Below are positions 56,585 through 64,000 of a stretch of 64,000 bases of DNA, piece by piece. Numbering within the stretch: the first letter of the stretch is position 1; each line of letters starts with the position of its first letter. This stretch comes from Halomonas stenophila (lineage in GTDB: Bacteria > Pseudomonadota > Gammaproteobacteria > Pseudomonadales > Halomonadaceae): contig NZ_JACHXR010000008.1 of the NCBI RefSeq assembly GCF_014192275.1, positions 1 to 64,000 on the forward strand. The letters run 5' to 3'. Both the position numbers and the translations under genes were made by a program. The notes beneath the pieces are model-generated. The model made no database searches. It was not told the origin of the DNA and saw only the letters and a list, made by a program, of their open reading frames with translations.

Positions 56585-59518
56585 ATGAGCGACTTCTCTC
56601 CCGGCCAGCGCTGGATCAGCGATGGCGAGGCCGAACTCGGCCTGGGCACCATCCTCAACTGCGACCCCCGCAGCGTCACCGTCCTCTTCGGCGCCAGCCA
56701 GGAAACCCGTACCTACAGCAGCCAGCACGCCCCCCTGACCCGGGTCATCTTCGGCAGCGGCGACCGCATCGAGTGCGCCGAGGGCTGGCAGATGACCGTC
56801 GACGACAGCAAGGAGGTCGGCGGGCTGATCGTCTACATCGGCGAGAGCGATGCCGGCGAGCTGTGCGAGCTGCCCGAGGCGAAGCTCGCCGACACCATGC
56901 AGTTCGACCAGGCCCGCGACCGGCTGCTGACCGGCCAGGTGGACCGCAACGACTGGTTCGACCTGCGCTTCCGCACCCTGCACCACCATCACCGGGTCGA
57001 GCAGAACCCGGCGCTGGGCCTGGCCGGTCCGCGCATCGACCTGATCCCGCACCAGCTCTACATCGCCGACGAGGTCGCCCGCCGCCATGCCCCGCGGGTG
57101 CTGCTGGCCGACGAGGTGGGCCTGGGCAAGACCATCGAGGCCGGCCTGATCCTGCACCGGCTGCTGCTCACCGGACGCGGCGAACGGGCGCTGATCCTGG
57201 TGCCGGCGAGCCTGACCCACCAGTGGCTGGTGGAACTGCTGCGCCGCTTCTCGCTGGAGGTCACCCTGCTCGACGAGCAGCAGAGCCTGGCCCACGGCGG
57301 CGGCAACCCCTTCGAGGCCGGTCAGCTGGTGCTGGCGAGCCAGGACTGGCTGTTCGCCAACCCCCATCGCCAGGCCCAGGCCGAGGCCTGTGACTGGGAC
57401 CTGCTGATCGTCGACGAGGCCCATCACCTGGAGTGGTCGGCCGAGGCGGTCGGCCCCGGCTACGGCTGCGTGGAGCGCCTGGCCGCCACGGCCCCCGGGC
57501 TGCTGCTGCTCACGGCGACGCCGGAGCAGATGGGCCAGGAGAGCCACTTCGCCCGGCTGCGCCTGCTCGACCCGGACCGCTACCAGAGCCTCGCCGCCTT
57601 CCAGGAGGAGGAGCGCCACTACGTCGAGGTGGCCGCCGCCATCGATGCCCTGGAACGCCTGCCCGGCGAGGCGGCCGACCGCGAGACCGTCGCCGCCGTG
57701 ATCGACGACCCCGACAGCCTCGCCCTGCTGGACACCCTCGCCGATCCCGAGGGCGCCGCCGGGCAGCACGGCGCGGCCCGGGACCAGCTGCGCGACCAGC
57801 TGCTGGACCGCCACGGCACCGGCCGGGTGATGTTCCGCAACAGTCGCCGCCACGTGGGCGGCTTCCCCGAGCGCCGGCTGCAGGTCGCCCGCCTCGAGCT
57901 GCCCTCCTCCTACCGCCGGGTGCTGCGCCGCCTGGCGCGGGACGAGGACTACCTGGACGAGCTGCTGATCGAGACCGGCCTCGACCACCCCGAGGTGCTG
58001 GTCTACCTGGACACCATGTACCGGGCGCTCCCCGACGATCCCCTGAACACCGAGCCCTGGTGGCAGTTCGACCCGCGGGTGACCTGGTTGCTCGAGCGGC
58101 TCACCGAGCTCGGCGACGACAAGGTGCTGGTGATCGCCCACGACCGGGAGACGGCCCTGGGCCTGGCCGAGGGCCTGCGGGTGCTGGGCGGCATGCACGC
58201 CCCGGTGTTCCACGAGGGCCTGTCGCTGGTCGAGCGCGACCGCGCCGCGGCGGCCTTCGCCGACGAGGAGGACGGCTGCCAGGTGCTGGTGTGCTCGGAG
58301 ATCGGCTCGGAGGGCCGCAACTTCCAGTTCTGCCGTCACCTGGTGATGTTCGACCTGCCGCTGCACCCCGACCAGCTGGAGCAGCGCATCGGCCGCCTCG
58401 ATCGCATCGGCCAGCGCCATGCCATCGAGCTGCACGTGCCGGTGTTCGCGGGCAGCCCCGGCGAGCAGTTGCTGCGCTGGTACCACGAGGGCATGGAGGC
58501 CTTCAGCGCGCCCCACGGCCTGGGCAGCGAGATCTTCGAGGCCTTCGGCGATGCCCTGGCCGACGCCCTGCTCGACGACGAGAGCCTCGACGAGGTGATC
58601 GGCGAGACCCGCGAGCTGTTCGACAGCCGACTGGCGGAACGCGACGCCGGCCGCAACCGCCTGCTGGAGCTCAACGCCTGCCGCACGGAGCGCGCCGAGG
58701 CGACCATCGCCGCGGTCCGCGAGCTGGATGCCGACAGGGCGCTGACCCGCTACCTGGACCAGGCCCTGGACATCTTCGGCGTCGACAGCCAGGATCTCGG
58801 CGGCGGCATTCAGCACCTGCAGCCGAGCCCGCAGATGCTCGACGGCCTGCCGGGGCTGGTGAAGGGCGAGGAGGGCTTCTCGGCCACCCTCTCCCGGGAG
58901 CGTGCCCTGGCCCGGGACGACGTCCAGCGGCTGTCCTGGGAGCACCCCCTGACCCGGGAGATGATGGGACGCATCCTCGACGGCACCATGGGCAACACCG
59001 CCCTGGCCCTGCTCAGGCATCCCTCGATCCCCGGCGGCCGGCTGATGGCCGAGCTGGTCTTCCGCACCCACTGCCCGGCGCCGAAGCGCCTGCACCTCAA
59101 TCGCTTCCTGCCGCCCACCGCGGTGCGGGTGCTGCTCGACGAGTCCGGCGCCAACCTGACCGCCAAGGTCTCCTTCACCGGCCTGTCGAAGAACCTGCAA
59201 AAGGTCAAGAAGGCGGTGGCCCGGGACCTGATCAAGAGCCGCCACGACCAGCTCCGCGAGTTGCTCGACCGGGCCGAGGCGGAGGCCGAGCGCGAGCTGC
59301 CGAGCATCGTCGAGGCCGCCCAGGCACGCATGCGCGACGAGCTCGACGCCGAGCTGACCCGCCTGGAGGCCCTGGCCAGGCGCAACCCGGCGGTGCGCGA
59401 GGACGAGCTGACCGCGCTGCGCGAGGAACGCGCCGCCCTGGATGCGGCCATCGAGGGCACGCGGCTGCGCCTCGACGCCGTGCGGGTCATCGTCACCGTG
59501 GACGAGACCACCCGGTAG
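56585..59518 (+). CDS. rapA: RNA polymerase-associated ATPase RapA
   Basis: This is a Swi2/Snf2-family ATPase that binds RNA polymerase and promotes its recycling. It has 977 residues, close to E. coli RapA. The N-terminal Tudor-like domains come first. Walker A DEVGLGKT is near residue 178 and the DEAH box DEAHHLEW near 277. The helicase C-domain has EGRNFQFCRHLVMFDLPLHPDQLEQRIGRLDRIGQ, and the RapA C-terminal region follows. I chose ATG 56585. The upstream frame translates only the repeat element. Confidence 0.97.
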   Translation: MSDFSPGQRWISDGEAELGLGTILNCDPRSVTVLFGASQETRTYSSQHAPLTRVIFGSGDRIECAEGWQMTVDDSKEVGGLIVYIGESDAGELCELPEAKLADTMQFDQARDRLLTGQVDRNDWFDLRFRTLHHHHRVEQNPALGLAGPRIDLIPHQLYIADEVARRHAPRVLLADEVGLGKTIEAGLILHRLLLTGRGERALILVPASLTHQWLVELLRRFSLEVTLLDEQQSLAHGGGNPFEAGQLVLASQDWLFANPHRQAQAEACDWDLLIVDEAHHLEWSAEAVGPGYGCVERLAATAPGLLLLTATPEQMGQESHFARLRLLDPDRYQSLAAFQEEERHYVEVAAAIDALERLPGEAADRETVAAVIDDPDSLALLDTLADPEGAAGQHGAARDQLRDQLLDRHGTGRVMFRNSRRHVGGFPERRLQVARLELPSSYRRVLRRLARDEDYLDELLIETGLDHPEVLVYLDTMYRALPDDPLNTEPWWQFDPRVTWLLERLTELGDDKVLVIAHDRETALGLAEGLRVLGGMHAPVFHEGLSLVERDRAAAAFADEEDGCQVLVCSEIGSEGRNFQFCRHLVMFDLPLHPDQLEQRIGRLDRIGQRHAIELHVPVFAGSPGEQLLRWYHEGMEAFSAPHGLGSEIFEAFGDALADALLDDESLDEVIGETRELFDSRLAERDAGRNRLLELNACRTERAEATIAAVRELDADRALTRYLDQALDIFGVDSQDLGGGIQHLQPSPQMLDGLPGLVKGEEGFSATLSRERALARDDVQRLSWEHPLTREMMGRILDGTMGNTALALLRHPSIPGGRLMAELVFRTHCPAPKRLHLNRFLPPTAVRVLLDESGANLTAKVSFTGLSKNLQKVKKAVARDLIKSRHDQLRELLDRAEAEAERELPSIVEAAQARMRDELDAELTRLEALARRNPAVREDELTALREERAALDAAIEGTRLRLDAVRVIVTVDETTR

Positions 59519-59558
59519 CCCTAGCAATCTCGTCCAGTAAAGTTCGCTTTGCACGCCA

Positions 59559-59670
59559 CTTGGGGCTGAACCGGCGACAGGTCTGCGAGGGGGCGCTGTG
59601 AACCCCTCCCTGGGCGCTTCCGACGCCATCCATGGCGTAGGACCCCCTCTTCGACCTGTCCCCGGCGCCC
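59559..59670. repeat. Dispersed intergenic repeat, copy B (short, inverted, downstream of rapA)
   Basis: This is the reverse complement of copy A with the central 83 bp missing; only AT (59628-59629) joins the two blocks. It lies 40 bp past the rapA stop and 20 bp past the convergent TIGR01777 gene end. Its hairpin-forming ends may also act as a bidirectional terminator. Confidence 0.88.
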
Positions 59671-59690
59671 CTGGGAAAGATGTGGGTCCA

Positions 59691-60596
59691 TCAGCCCAGG
59701 ATATCGTCCAGCGCCTCGTCCAGGGTCGGGAAGCGGAACACGAAACCGGCCTCCTCGAGCCGCCGGGGGCGCATGTCCGCCCCGGTCAACAGCAGCCGCG
59801 ACATCTCGCCGAAGGCGCTCTCCAGTACCAGGGCCGGCACCGGCAGCATCGCCGGCCGGTGCAGGTGGCGAGCCAGGCTGCGGGTGAACTCGGCGTTGGT
59901 CACCGGATTCGGCGCGCTGCCGTTGAAGGGGCCGTCCAGGTCGTCCCGCTCGATCAGGAAGAGGATCATGCTGACCAGGTCCTGGCGATGCACCCAGGGC
60001 ATGTACTGGCGACCGTGGCCGAAGCGTCCCCCCAGGCCCAGCTTGAAGGGCGGCAGCATCTTCTGCAGGGTGCCGCCGCCGGCATCCAGCACCAGCCCGA
60101 GACGCAGTATCGCCAGCCGGGTACCGAAGGTCGTGACCTCGCCGGCCACCTCTTCCCAGCGCGCACACAGCCGGTGGGCGAACTCGTCGTGGGGCGGCGT
60201 GTCCTCGGTGACCAGGCGCTCGCCCTGGTCGCCGTAGAAGCCCATCGCGGAGGCCGAGACCATCACCGACGGCGCCCGCCCCCGGGTGGCCGTGAGCTGC
60301 TCGCAGAGCATCGCCAGATCGCGGGTGATGTTGACCCGCGAATCGATCAGCCGCTCCTTCTGGGCATCGCTCCAGCGCCGGGCGGCGATGGACTCGCCGG
60401 CCAGGTTGACCAGGGCATCGGGGGGCGTATCGACGAAGTCGAGCACCGAGCGGCGGATGTCCGTGCCTGCCGGCAGGCGATCGCGGACCCCGTCCGGATC
60501 GCGGGACACCACCAACAGGCGGTGGCCGGCTTCCTCGAGTCGCCGGCACAGCGCCTGCCCGACGAACCCACTGCCTCCGGTGATCAATACACGCAT
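59691..60596 (-). CDS. TIGR01777-family SDR oxidoreductase (YfcH-like)
   Basis: This NAD(P)-binding extended SDR/epimerase-like protein has 301 residues, starting at 60596 (MRVLITGGSGFVGQ) with GGGGAGG upstream. It has ALVNLAGESIAARRWSDAQKERLIDSRVN and the C-terminal DUF1731 tail (LLLTGADMRPRRLEEAGF), which define the TIGR01777 family. The biochemical substrate is unknown. It is divergent from the renalase-like gene across a CarH-type operator, so it probably belongs to the same light/stress regulon. Confidence 0.9.
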   Translation of the reverse strand: MRVLITGGSGFVGQALCRRLEEAGHRLLVVSRDPDGVRDRLPAGTDIRRSVLDFVDTPPDALVNLAGESIAARRWSDAQKERLIDSRVNITRDLAMLCEQLTATRGRAPSVMVSASAMGFYGDQGERLVTEDTPPHDEFAHRLCARWEEVAGEVTTFGTRLAILRLGLVLDAGGGTLQKMLPPFKLGLGGRFGHGRQYMPWVHRQDLVSMILFLIERDDLDGPFNGSAPNPVTNAEFTRSLARHLHRPAMLPVPALVLESAFGEMSRLLLTGADMRPRRLEEAGFVFRFPTLDEALDDILG

Positions 60597-60620
60597 TCGA
60601 CGCCTCCCCTGCATCTTCGT

Positions 60621-60642
60621 GTTATACAGCTGTTGTACACGT
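60621..60642. promoter_or_regulatory. Two abutting 11-bp CarH/LitR-type operator repeats
   Basis: GTTATACAGCT (60621-60631) is followed directly by GTTGTACACGT (60632-60642). Each fits nnTnTACAnnn, the 11-bp direct repeat described for the Thermus CarH operator, and they are exactly in register. They lie between the divergent TIGR01777 and renalase-like genes and overlap plausible promoter elements of both. The matching regulator gene is 1.6 kb away. Confidence 0.75.
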
Positions 60643-60685
60643 CTGCTAGTCTAGCGGTAAATCCCGATTACTGCATGAGACTGCC

Positions 60686-61738
60686 ATGATACCGCACCCC
60701 GACTCCACCGCCGTCATCGGTGCCGGCATCGCCGGCCTGGCCTGCGCCCGGGCGCTCGCCGACGCCGGTCGTCCGGTGGCGGTCTTCGACAAGGGCCGCG
60801 GCCCGGGCGGCCGGATGTCCAGCCGCCACCTGACCGGCGCGGTGGTCGAGCTGGGCGCTCAGTACTTCAGCGTGAGCGACGCGACCTTCCGCGAGCGGGT
60901 GGCGGGCTGGCAGCGGGCCGGCGTGGTGGCGCCCTGGCCGGCGGCCGTCTGGCGACTGGCGGCCGGCGATGCCGCCCGGCGAGTCGACGATCGGCCCCGC
61001 TTCACCGGAGCCCCCCGCATGAGCGCCCTGCTGCGCCATCTGGCCGACGACCTGCCCCTGCACACCGCGACCCGGATCGTCGCTCTGGAGAACGCCGCCG
61101 ATGGCTGGCGCCTGGTCAGCGAGGCGGGGACCCGACACGGCCCCTTCCGGGCGGTCGCGCTGGCCCTGCCCACGCCCCAGGCGGAGGCCCTGGTCGCCCC
61201 CCATGACGCCGCCCTGGCCGAGGCCTGTCGCGGCATTCCCCAGCGGGCCTGCTGGGCCGGATGGGCCCAGTTCGATGCCCCCCTGCCGGCGCTGCCGGGG
61301 CTCGCGGCCGACTGGCAGGCGCTGGAGCCGGCCGAGGGCCCGCTGCGGCTGGTCACCCGCAACCAGACCAAGCCGGGCCGCGAGACCCAGGGCGAGAGCC
61401 TCACCCTGCTGGCCCGCCTGGCCTGGAGCGAGCAACACCTGGAGGAGGACGCCGGCAGCGTGACCGCGCGGCTGCTCGATGCCCTGCAGGCGGCCCTGCC
61501 CGAAGGCATCACCCTGCCCATGCCGCGCCACAGCGGTGCCCACCGCTGGCGCTTCGCCCAGCCGGCGCCGCCGACCGAACGCGGCGCCCTCGACTTCCGC
61601 CTCGGCGAGGGCGGCCTGGCCCTGTGCGGCGACGCCTGGCGCGACGCCCGGGTCGAGGATGCCTGGCTCTCCGGCCATCACCTGGGCCTGGCCCTGACCC
61701 GCCGACACCCCACTCCCCACCCGACGGAGACCGCCTGA
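60686..61738 (+). CDS. Renalase-like FAD-dependent oxidoreductase
   Basis: This flavoprotein has 350 residues. The FAD-binding motif AVIGAGIAGLACARALADAG comes first, then VFDKGRGPGGRMSSRHLTGAVVELGAQYFSV. That order and the GRMSS/GAQYF pair are the pattern of bacterial renalases, which oxidise misreduced (1,2- and 1,6-dihydro) NAD(P)H isomers. The C-terminal FAD contact is LALCGDAWRDARVEDAWLSG. It is the first gene of a unit with cbiX, the MerR regulator and phr. The substrate is inferred from resemblance. Confidence 0.8.
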   Translation: MIPHPDSTAVIGAGIAGLACARALADAGRPVAVFDKGRGPGGRMSSRHLTGAVVELGAQYFSVSDATFRERVAGWQRAGVVAPWPAAVWRLAAGDAARRVDDRPRFTGAPRMSALLRHLADDLPLHTATRIVALENAADGWRLVSEAGTRHGPFRAVALALPTPQAEALVAPHDAALAEACRGIPQRACWAGWAQFDAPLPALPGLAADWQALEPAEGPLRLVTRNQTKPGRETQGESLTLLARLAWSEQHLEEDAGSVTARLLDALQAALPEGITLPMPRHSGAHRWRFAQPAPPTERGALDFRLGEGGLALCGDAWRDARVEDAWLSGHHLGLALTRRHPTPHPTETA

Positions 61739-61739
61739 C

Positions 61740-62114
61740 ATGCGCAGCGCCCTGATCCTGCTGGCCCACGGCTCCAGCGACGCCCACTGGCGAGCCCCCT
61801 TCGAGAACCTGGCCGCGGCCCTGGCCGACCGGCTGTCTACCCCGCTGCGCCTGGCCTACATGGAGCTCTGCGAGCCGTCGCTGGGGACCACCGTGGCGGA
61901 GCTGGAGGCCGCCGGCATCGAGCGGGCCGAGATCCTGCCGCTGTTCTTCGCCGCCGGCCGTCATCTGCGCAAGGATGTCCCCGGCCAGGTGGCCGCCCTG
62001 GGCGAGGCCCATCCGGACCTGGCCCTGACGCTGCTGCCGCCGGTGGGCGAACACCCGGCCTTCGTCGAGGCCTTGGCGGCGGTGATCGCCGAGCAGGCGG
62101 GGGAAGCGAGCTGA
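61740..62114 (+). CDS. cbiX: CbiX/SirB-type sirohydrochlorin chelatase
   Basis: This small single-domain chelatase has 124 residues, starting MRSALILLAHGSSDAHWRAPF. His10 in LLAHGSSD is a conserved metal/active-site residue, and a second region EILPLFFAAGRHLRKDVP carries the other conserved His. This length matches CbiXS-type enzymes that insert Co (or Fe) into sirohydrochlorin. The start lies 1 bp after the renalase-like stop. Its presence beside a CarH-like gene suggests a cobalamin or siroheme connection. Confidence 0.88.
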   Translation: MRSALILLAHGSSDAHWRAPFENLAAALADRLSTPLRLAYMELCEPSLGTTVAELEAAGIERAEILPLFFAAGRHLRKDVPGQVAALGEAHPDLALTLLPPVGEHPAFVEALAAVIAEQAGEAS

Positions 62115-62123
62115 CGGGCGCGT

Positions 62124-62153
62124 TGTACATCGCCGCATTTTTGTACAAAATCG
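62124..62153 (+). promoter_or_regulatory. TGTACA pair and probable promoter of the MerR/CarH-like gene
   Basis: TGTACA occurs at 62124-62129 and 62142-62147, 18 bp apart. TTGTAC and TACAAA(AT) can be read as -35 and -10. The sites match the CarH core TnTACA, though not at 11-bp spacing, and suggest autoregulation. They lie 67 bp or more before the ATG. Confidence 0.5.
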
Positions 62154-62213
62154 TCCCATCACCGCCCCGGCAGCCACCGGCCACCGCCCCCCACCATCGA
62201 GGCAAAGGCGCGC

Positions 62214-63128
62214 ATGAGCGATCAGGCGAACCACCCGACCGATACGCCGCTCTATCCGATTCGCGAAGTCTCCCGCCTGACCGGCGTCAACGCGGTGACC
62301 CTGCGCGCCTGGGAGCGCCGTTATGGCCTGATTCGCCCGCGACGCACGCCCAAGGGGCACCGCCTCTATGCCCGGGAGGACATCGAACGGGTCGAGCGGA
62401 TCCTGCAGTGGCTCAACCGCGGCGTGCCGGTCAGCCAGGTTCGCGAACTGCTCGAGCAACCCGATGCCGTGGAGGCCCCGCCGCCCGCTGCGGGGGACTG
62501 GGAAAGCCAGCGACGCCAGCTGATCGCCGCCGCCGAGGCCCTGGACCTGGCCCGCCTCGAGGCGCTGTTCAACCAGGGGCTGTCGCTCTACCCGGTGGCG
62601 ACCTGCATCGACGAGCTCTGGCAGCCGGTGATCCGCGAACTGGAGGAGAGCTGGGATGACCGGCTCGGCGCCGACCTGCAGCGCCGCGCCCTGGAGGCCT
62701 TCCTGCGCACCCGCATCGGCACCCGGCTCTACCATGCCAACCCCCTGGCCGCCGGGCCGCAGTTGCTGATCGTGCCGATGCCCGACGACGCCGGCCCCCT
62801 CTGGGGGCTGCTCGCCGCCCTCGCCGCCAGCGACCGGGGCTACCGGGTCCAGCTGCTCGATGCCCCCCTGCCGGTGCAGGAGCTGCCGCTGGCCGTGGAG
62901 CGCTTCCACGCCGACGCCCTGCTGCTGGCCAGCGGCAAGGCCGAGAAGGCCGACCTGGTACGCCGCCAGCTGCCCCGGCTGGCCGAGCAGCTCGATGTGC
63001 CCCTGACCCTGTGCGGCCCTGTCGCGCGGATCCGCGCGGCCGACCTGGACGGCACCGGGGTGGAGGTCCTCGGCGACGACCTGCCCCGGGCCATGACCCG
63101 CCTGCAAGCTCTCACCCAGGCCGCCTGA
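62214..63128 (+). CDS. MerR-family regulator with CarH/LitR-like architecture but altered cobalamin ligands
   Basis: This 304-residue protein has a MerR helix-turn-helix (about 14-82; REVSRLTGVNAVTLRAWERRYGL, then GHRLY). A four-helix segment (about 97-172) and a Rossmann-like domain (about 180-300) follow, the layout of the AdoCbl photoreceptor CarH/LitR. CarH binds cobalamin through W-x9-E-H and E-x-H-x2-G. Here W147 is followed nine residues later by R157-R158, and the second motif aligns to A193-G-P195-L-W-G198. The ligand residues therefore look replaced. A BluR-like mode of control (protein partner rather than B12) is an alternative. Confidence 0.8.
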   Translation: MSDQANHPTDTPLYPIREVSRLTGVNAVTLRAWERRYGLIRPRRTPKGHRLYAREDIERVERILQWLNRGVPVSQVRELLEQPDAVEAPPPAAGDWESQRRQLIAAAEALDLARLEALFNQGLSLYPVATCIDELWQPVIRELEESWDDRLGADLQRRALEAFLRTRIGTRLYHANPLAAGPQLLIVPMPDDAGPLWGLLAALAASDRGYRVQLLDAPLPVQELPLAVERFHADALLLASGKAEKADLVRRQLPRLAEQLDVPLTLCGPVARIRAADLDGTGVEVLGDDLPRAMTRLQALTQAA

Positions 63129-63141
63129 ACGGGAGCGTCCC

Positions 63142-64000
63142 ATGGCCCCCAGCCTGGTCTGGTTCCGCAGCGACCTGCGCATCCACGACAACACCGCCCT
63201 GACCGCGGCCGCCCGCCGGGGGCCGGTGGTGGCCGTCTTCCTGCGCAGCACCGCCCAGTGGCGCGCCCATGGTCACGGCGCCAACAAGCTGGACTTCTGG
63301 CGACGCGGGGTCGCGGCACTGTCCGAATCGCTGGCGGAGCTCAATATCCCCCTGCTGCACCGGGACGCCGAGACCTTCGCGACGGTCCCCGAGACGCTGC
63401 TCGCCGTGGCCCGAGAGGTCGGTGCCGACGCCCTGCACTTCAACCGCGAGTATCCCCTCGACGAGGCCCGTCGCGACGCCCGGGTGATCGAGGCCTTCAC
63501 TGCCGCCGGCCTCGCCGCCACCGGCCACCATGACGCCGTGGCCTTCGCCCCCGGCGAGCTGCTCACCGGCAAGGGCGACGTCTACGGGGTCTTCACGCCC
63601 TTCGCCCGCGCCTGGCACCGCCAGGTCACCGCCGAGCGCCTGGCCCTGCGCGACACCCCCGGTCCCCAGGCGCCCCTGACCATCCGCGCCGAGCCGCTGC
63701 CCGAGCTGCCACCGCTGGAGGACACCCCCGTGGACAGCCGCCAGTGGCCCGCCGGCGAGGGACCGGCCGCCGACCGCCTGGAGCGCTTCCTGCGCTTTCG
63801 TGGCCGCCACTACGCCGACCAGCGCGACTACCCGGCGATTCGCGGCACCAGCGAGCTGTCGCCCTACCTGGCGCTGGGCATGCTCTCCCACCGCCAGTGC
63901 CTGCAGGCGGTGCTCGCCGGGAACGGCGGCGCCCTGGCCGACGGCGATGCCGGCCTGACGGCCTGGGTCGGCGAGCTGATCTGGCGGGAGTTCTACCAGC
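63142..64000 (+). CDS. phr: Deoxyribodipyrimidine photolyase (partial, runs off the right edge)
   Basis: This DNA photolyase repairs cyclobutane pyrimidine dimers with blue light. The first 286 residues are present. The N-terminal antenna-binding alpha/beta domain starts MAPSLVWFRSDLRIHDNTAL. The FAD domain begins after about residue 200 with LERFLRFRGRHYADQRDYP, GTSELSPYLALGMLS and WVGELIWREFYQ. GGGAG lies 7 nt before the ATG at 63142, and the gene starts 13 bp after the MerR gene, so the two are co-transcribed. Cryptochrome or CPD class I cannot be fully separated from the visible part. Confidence 0.93.
   Translation, partial: MAPSLVWFRSDLRIHDNTALTAAARRGPVVAVFLRSTAQWRAHGHGANKLDFWRRGVAALSESLAELNIPLLHRDAETFATVPETLLAVAREVGADALHFNREYPLDEARRDARVIEAFTAAGLAATGHHDAVAFAPGELLTGKGDVYGVFTPFARAWHRQVTAERLALRDTPGPQAPLTIRAEPLPELPPLEDTPVDSRQWPAGEGPAADRLERFLRFRGRHYADQRDYPAIRGTSELSPYLALGMLSHRQCLQAVLAGNGGALADGDAGLTAWVGELIWREFYQ

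Noticed and set aside
56483-59629. A 1048-residue open frame on the - strand
   Set aside because: It is antisense to rapA and begins inside repeat copy B. RapA motifs on the opposite strand are clear.
62124-62147. A second full CarH-type operator before the MerR gene
   Set aside because: Two TGTACA cores are present, but they are 18 bp apart rather than 11 or 22. I list them only as a possible promoter and site pair.

Overview
The window is 64 kb of GC-rich, gene-dense chromosome from a gammaproteobacterium. It is most likely a halomonad (Halomonas-like, Halomonadaceae). This placement is inferred from protein-family resemblance, base composition and gene order, because no rRNA gene is present. 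Almost everything is core chromosome. The order clpB-pgeF-rluD-bamD, followed by thiO, minor pilins, ispH-fkpB-lspA-ileS-ribF, murJ, rpsT, proB, obgE-rpmA-rplU and ispB, is the order I recall from Pseudomonas.

Layout. 0-6 kb: phospholipid synthesis (pssA) and branched-chain amino acid synthesis (ilvC with divergent ilvY, then ilvIH). 6-7.6 kb: an MFS sugar transporter behind a perfect LacI-type operator. 7.6-16.3 kb: ClpB behind a heat-shock promoter, PgeF, RluD, BamD, NadE, a PP0621-family protein and ThiO. 16.4-20.8 kb: a minor-pilin cluster (fimT, pilX, pilW, pilV, fimU, pilE). It is strikingly AT-rich, lacks pilY1 and has a very long PilX. 20.9-35.8 kb: IspH, FkpB, LspA, IleS, RibF, a TPM/LemA pair, MurJ, S20, ProB, ObgE, L27/L21, IspB and tRNA-Pro(CGG). 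35.8-37.6 kb: a BRCT protein, a toxin-antitoxin locus whose toxin is broken, and a YbjQ protein.

37.6-44.8 kb: a sigma-54-controlled catabolic cluster. A PAS-AAA+ activator faces a near-consensus -24/-12 promoter that reads into gbuA, a YjiH-type transporter, a ketoarginine decarboxylase (aruI) and an aldehyde dehydrogenase. Together these would convert 2-ketoarginine to GABA plus urea. The first enzyme of the pathway, aruH, is not in the window. 44.9-53.4 kb: SixA, an orphan CofD-like protein, a LysR remnant, an amidase, and a LysR-controlled beta-alanine operon (bauA, mmsA), then a universal stress protein. 53.5-59.5 kb: a lipoprotein phospholipase D, a membrane TlpA-type thiol-redox protein, and rapA flanked by two inverted copies of a dispersed repeat.

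59.7-64 kb: a probable light- or stress-response island. It holds a TIGR01777 oxidoreductase divergent from a renalase-like flavoprotein, then a CbiX chelatase, a CarH/LitR-like MerR regulator and a photolyase that runs off the right edge. The divergent promoter carries two abutting 11-bp repeats of the CarH operator type. The regulator, however, appears to have lost the residues that bind cobalamin. This combination is the most interesting signal in the window.
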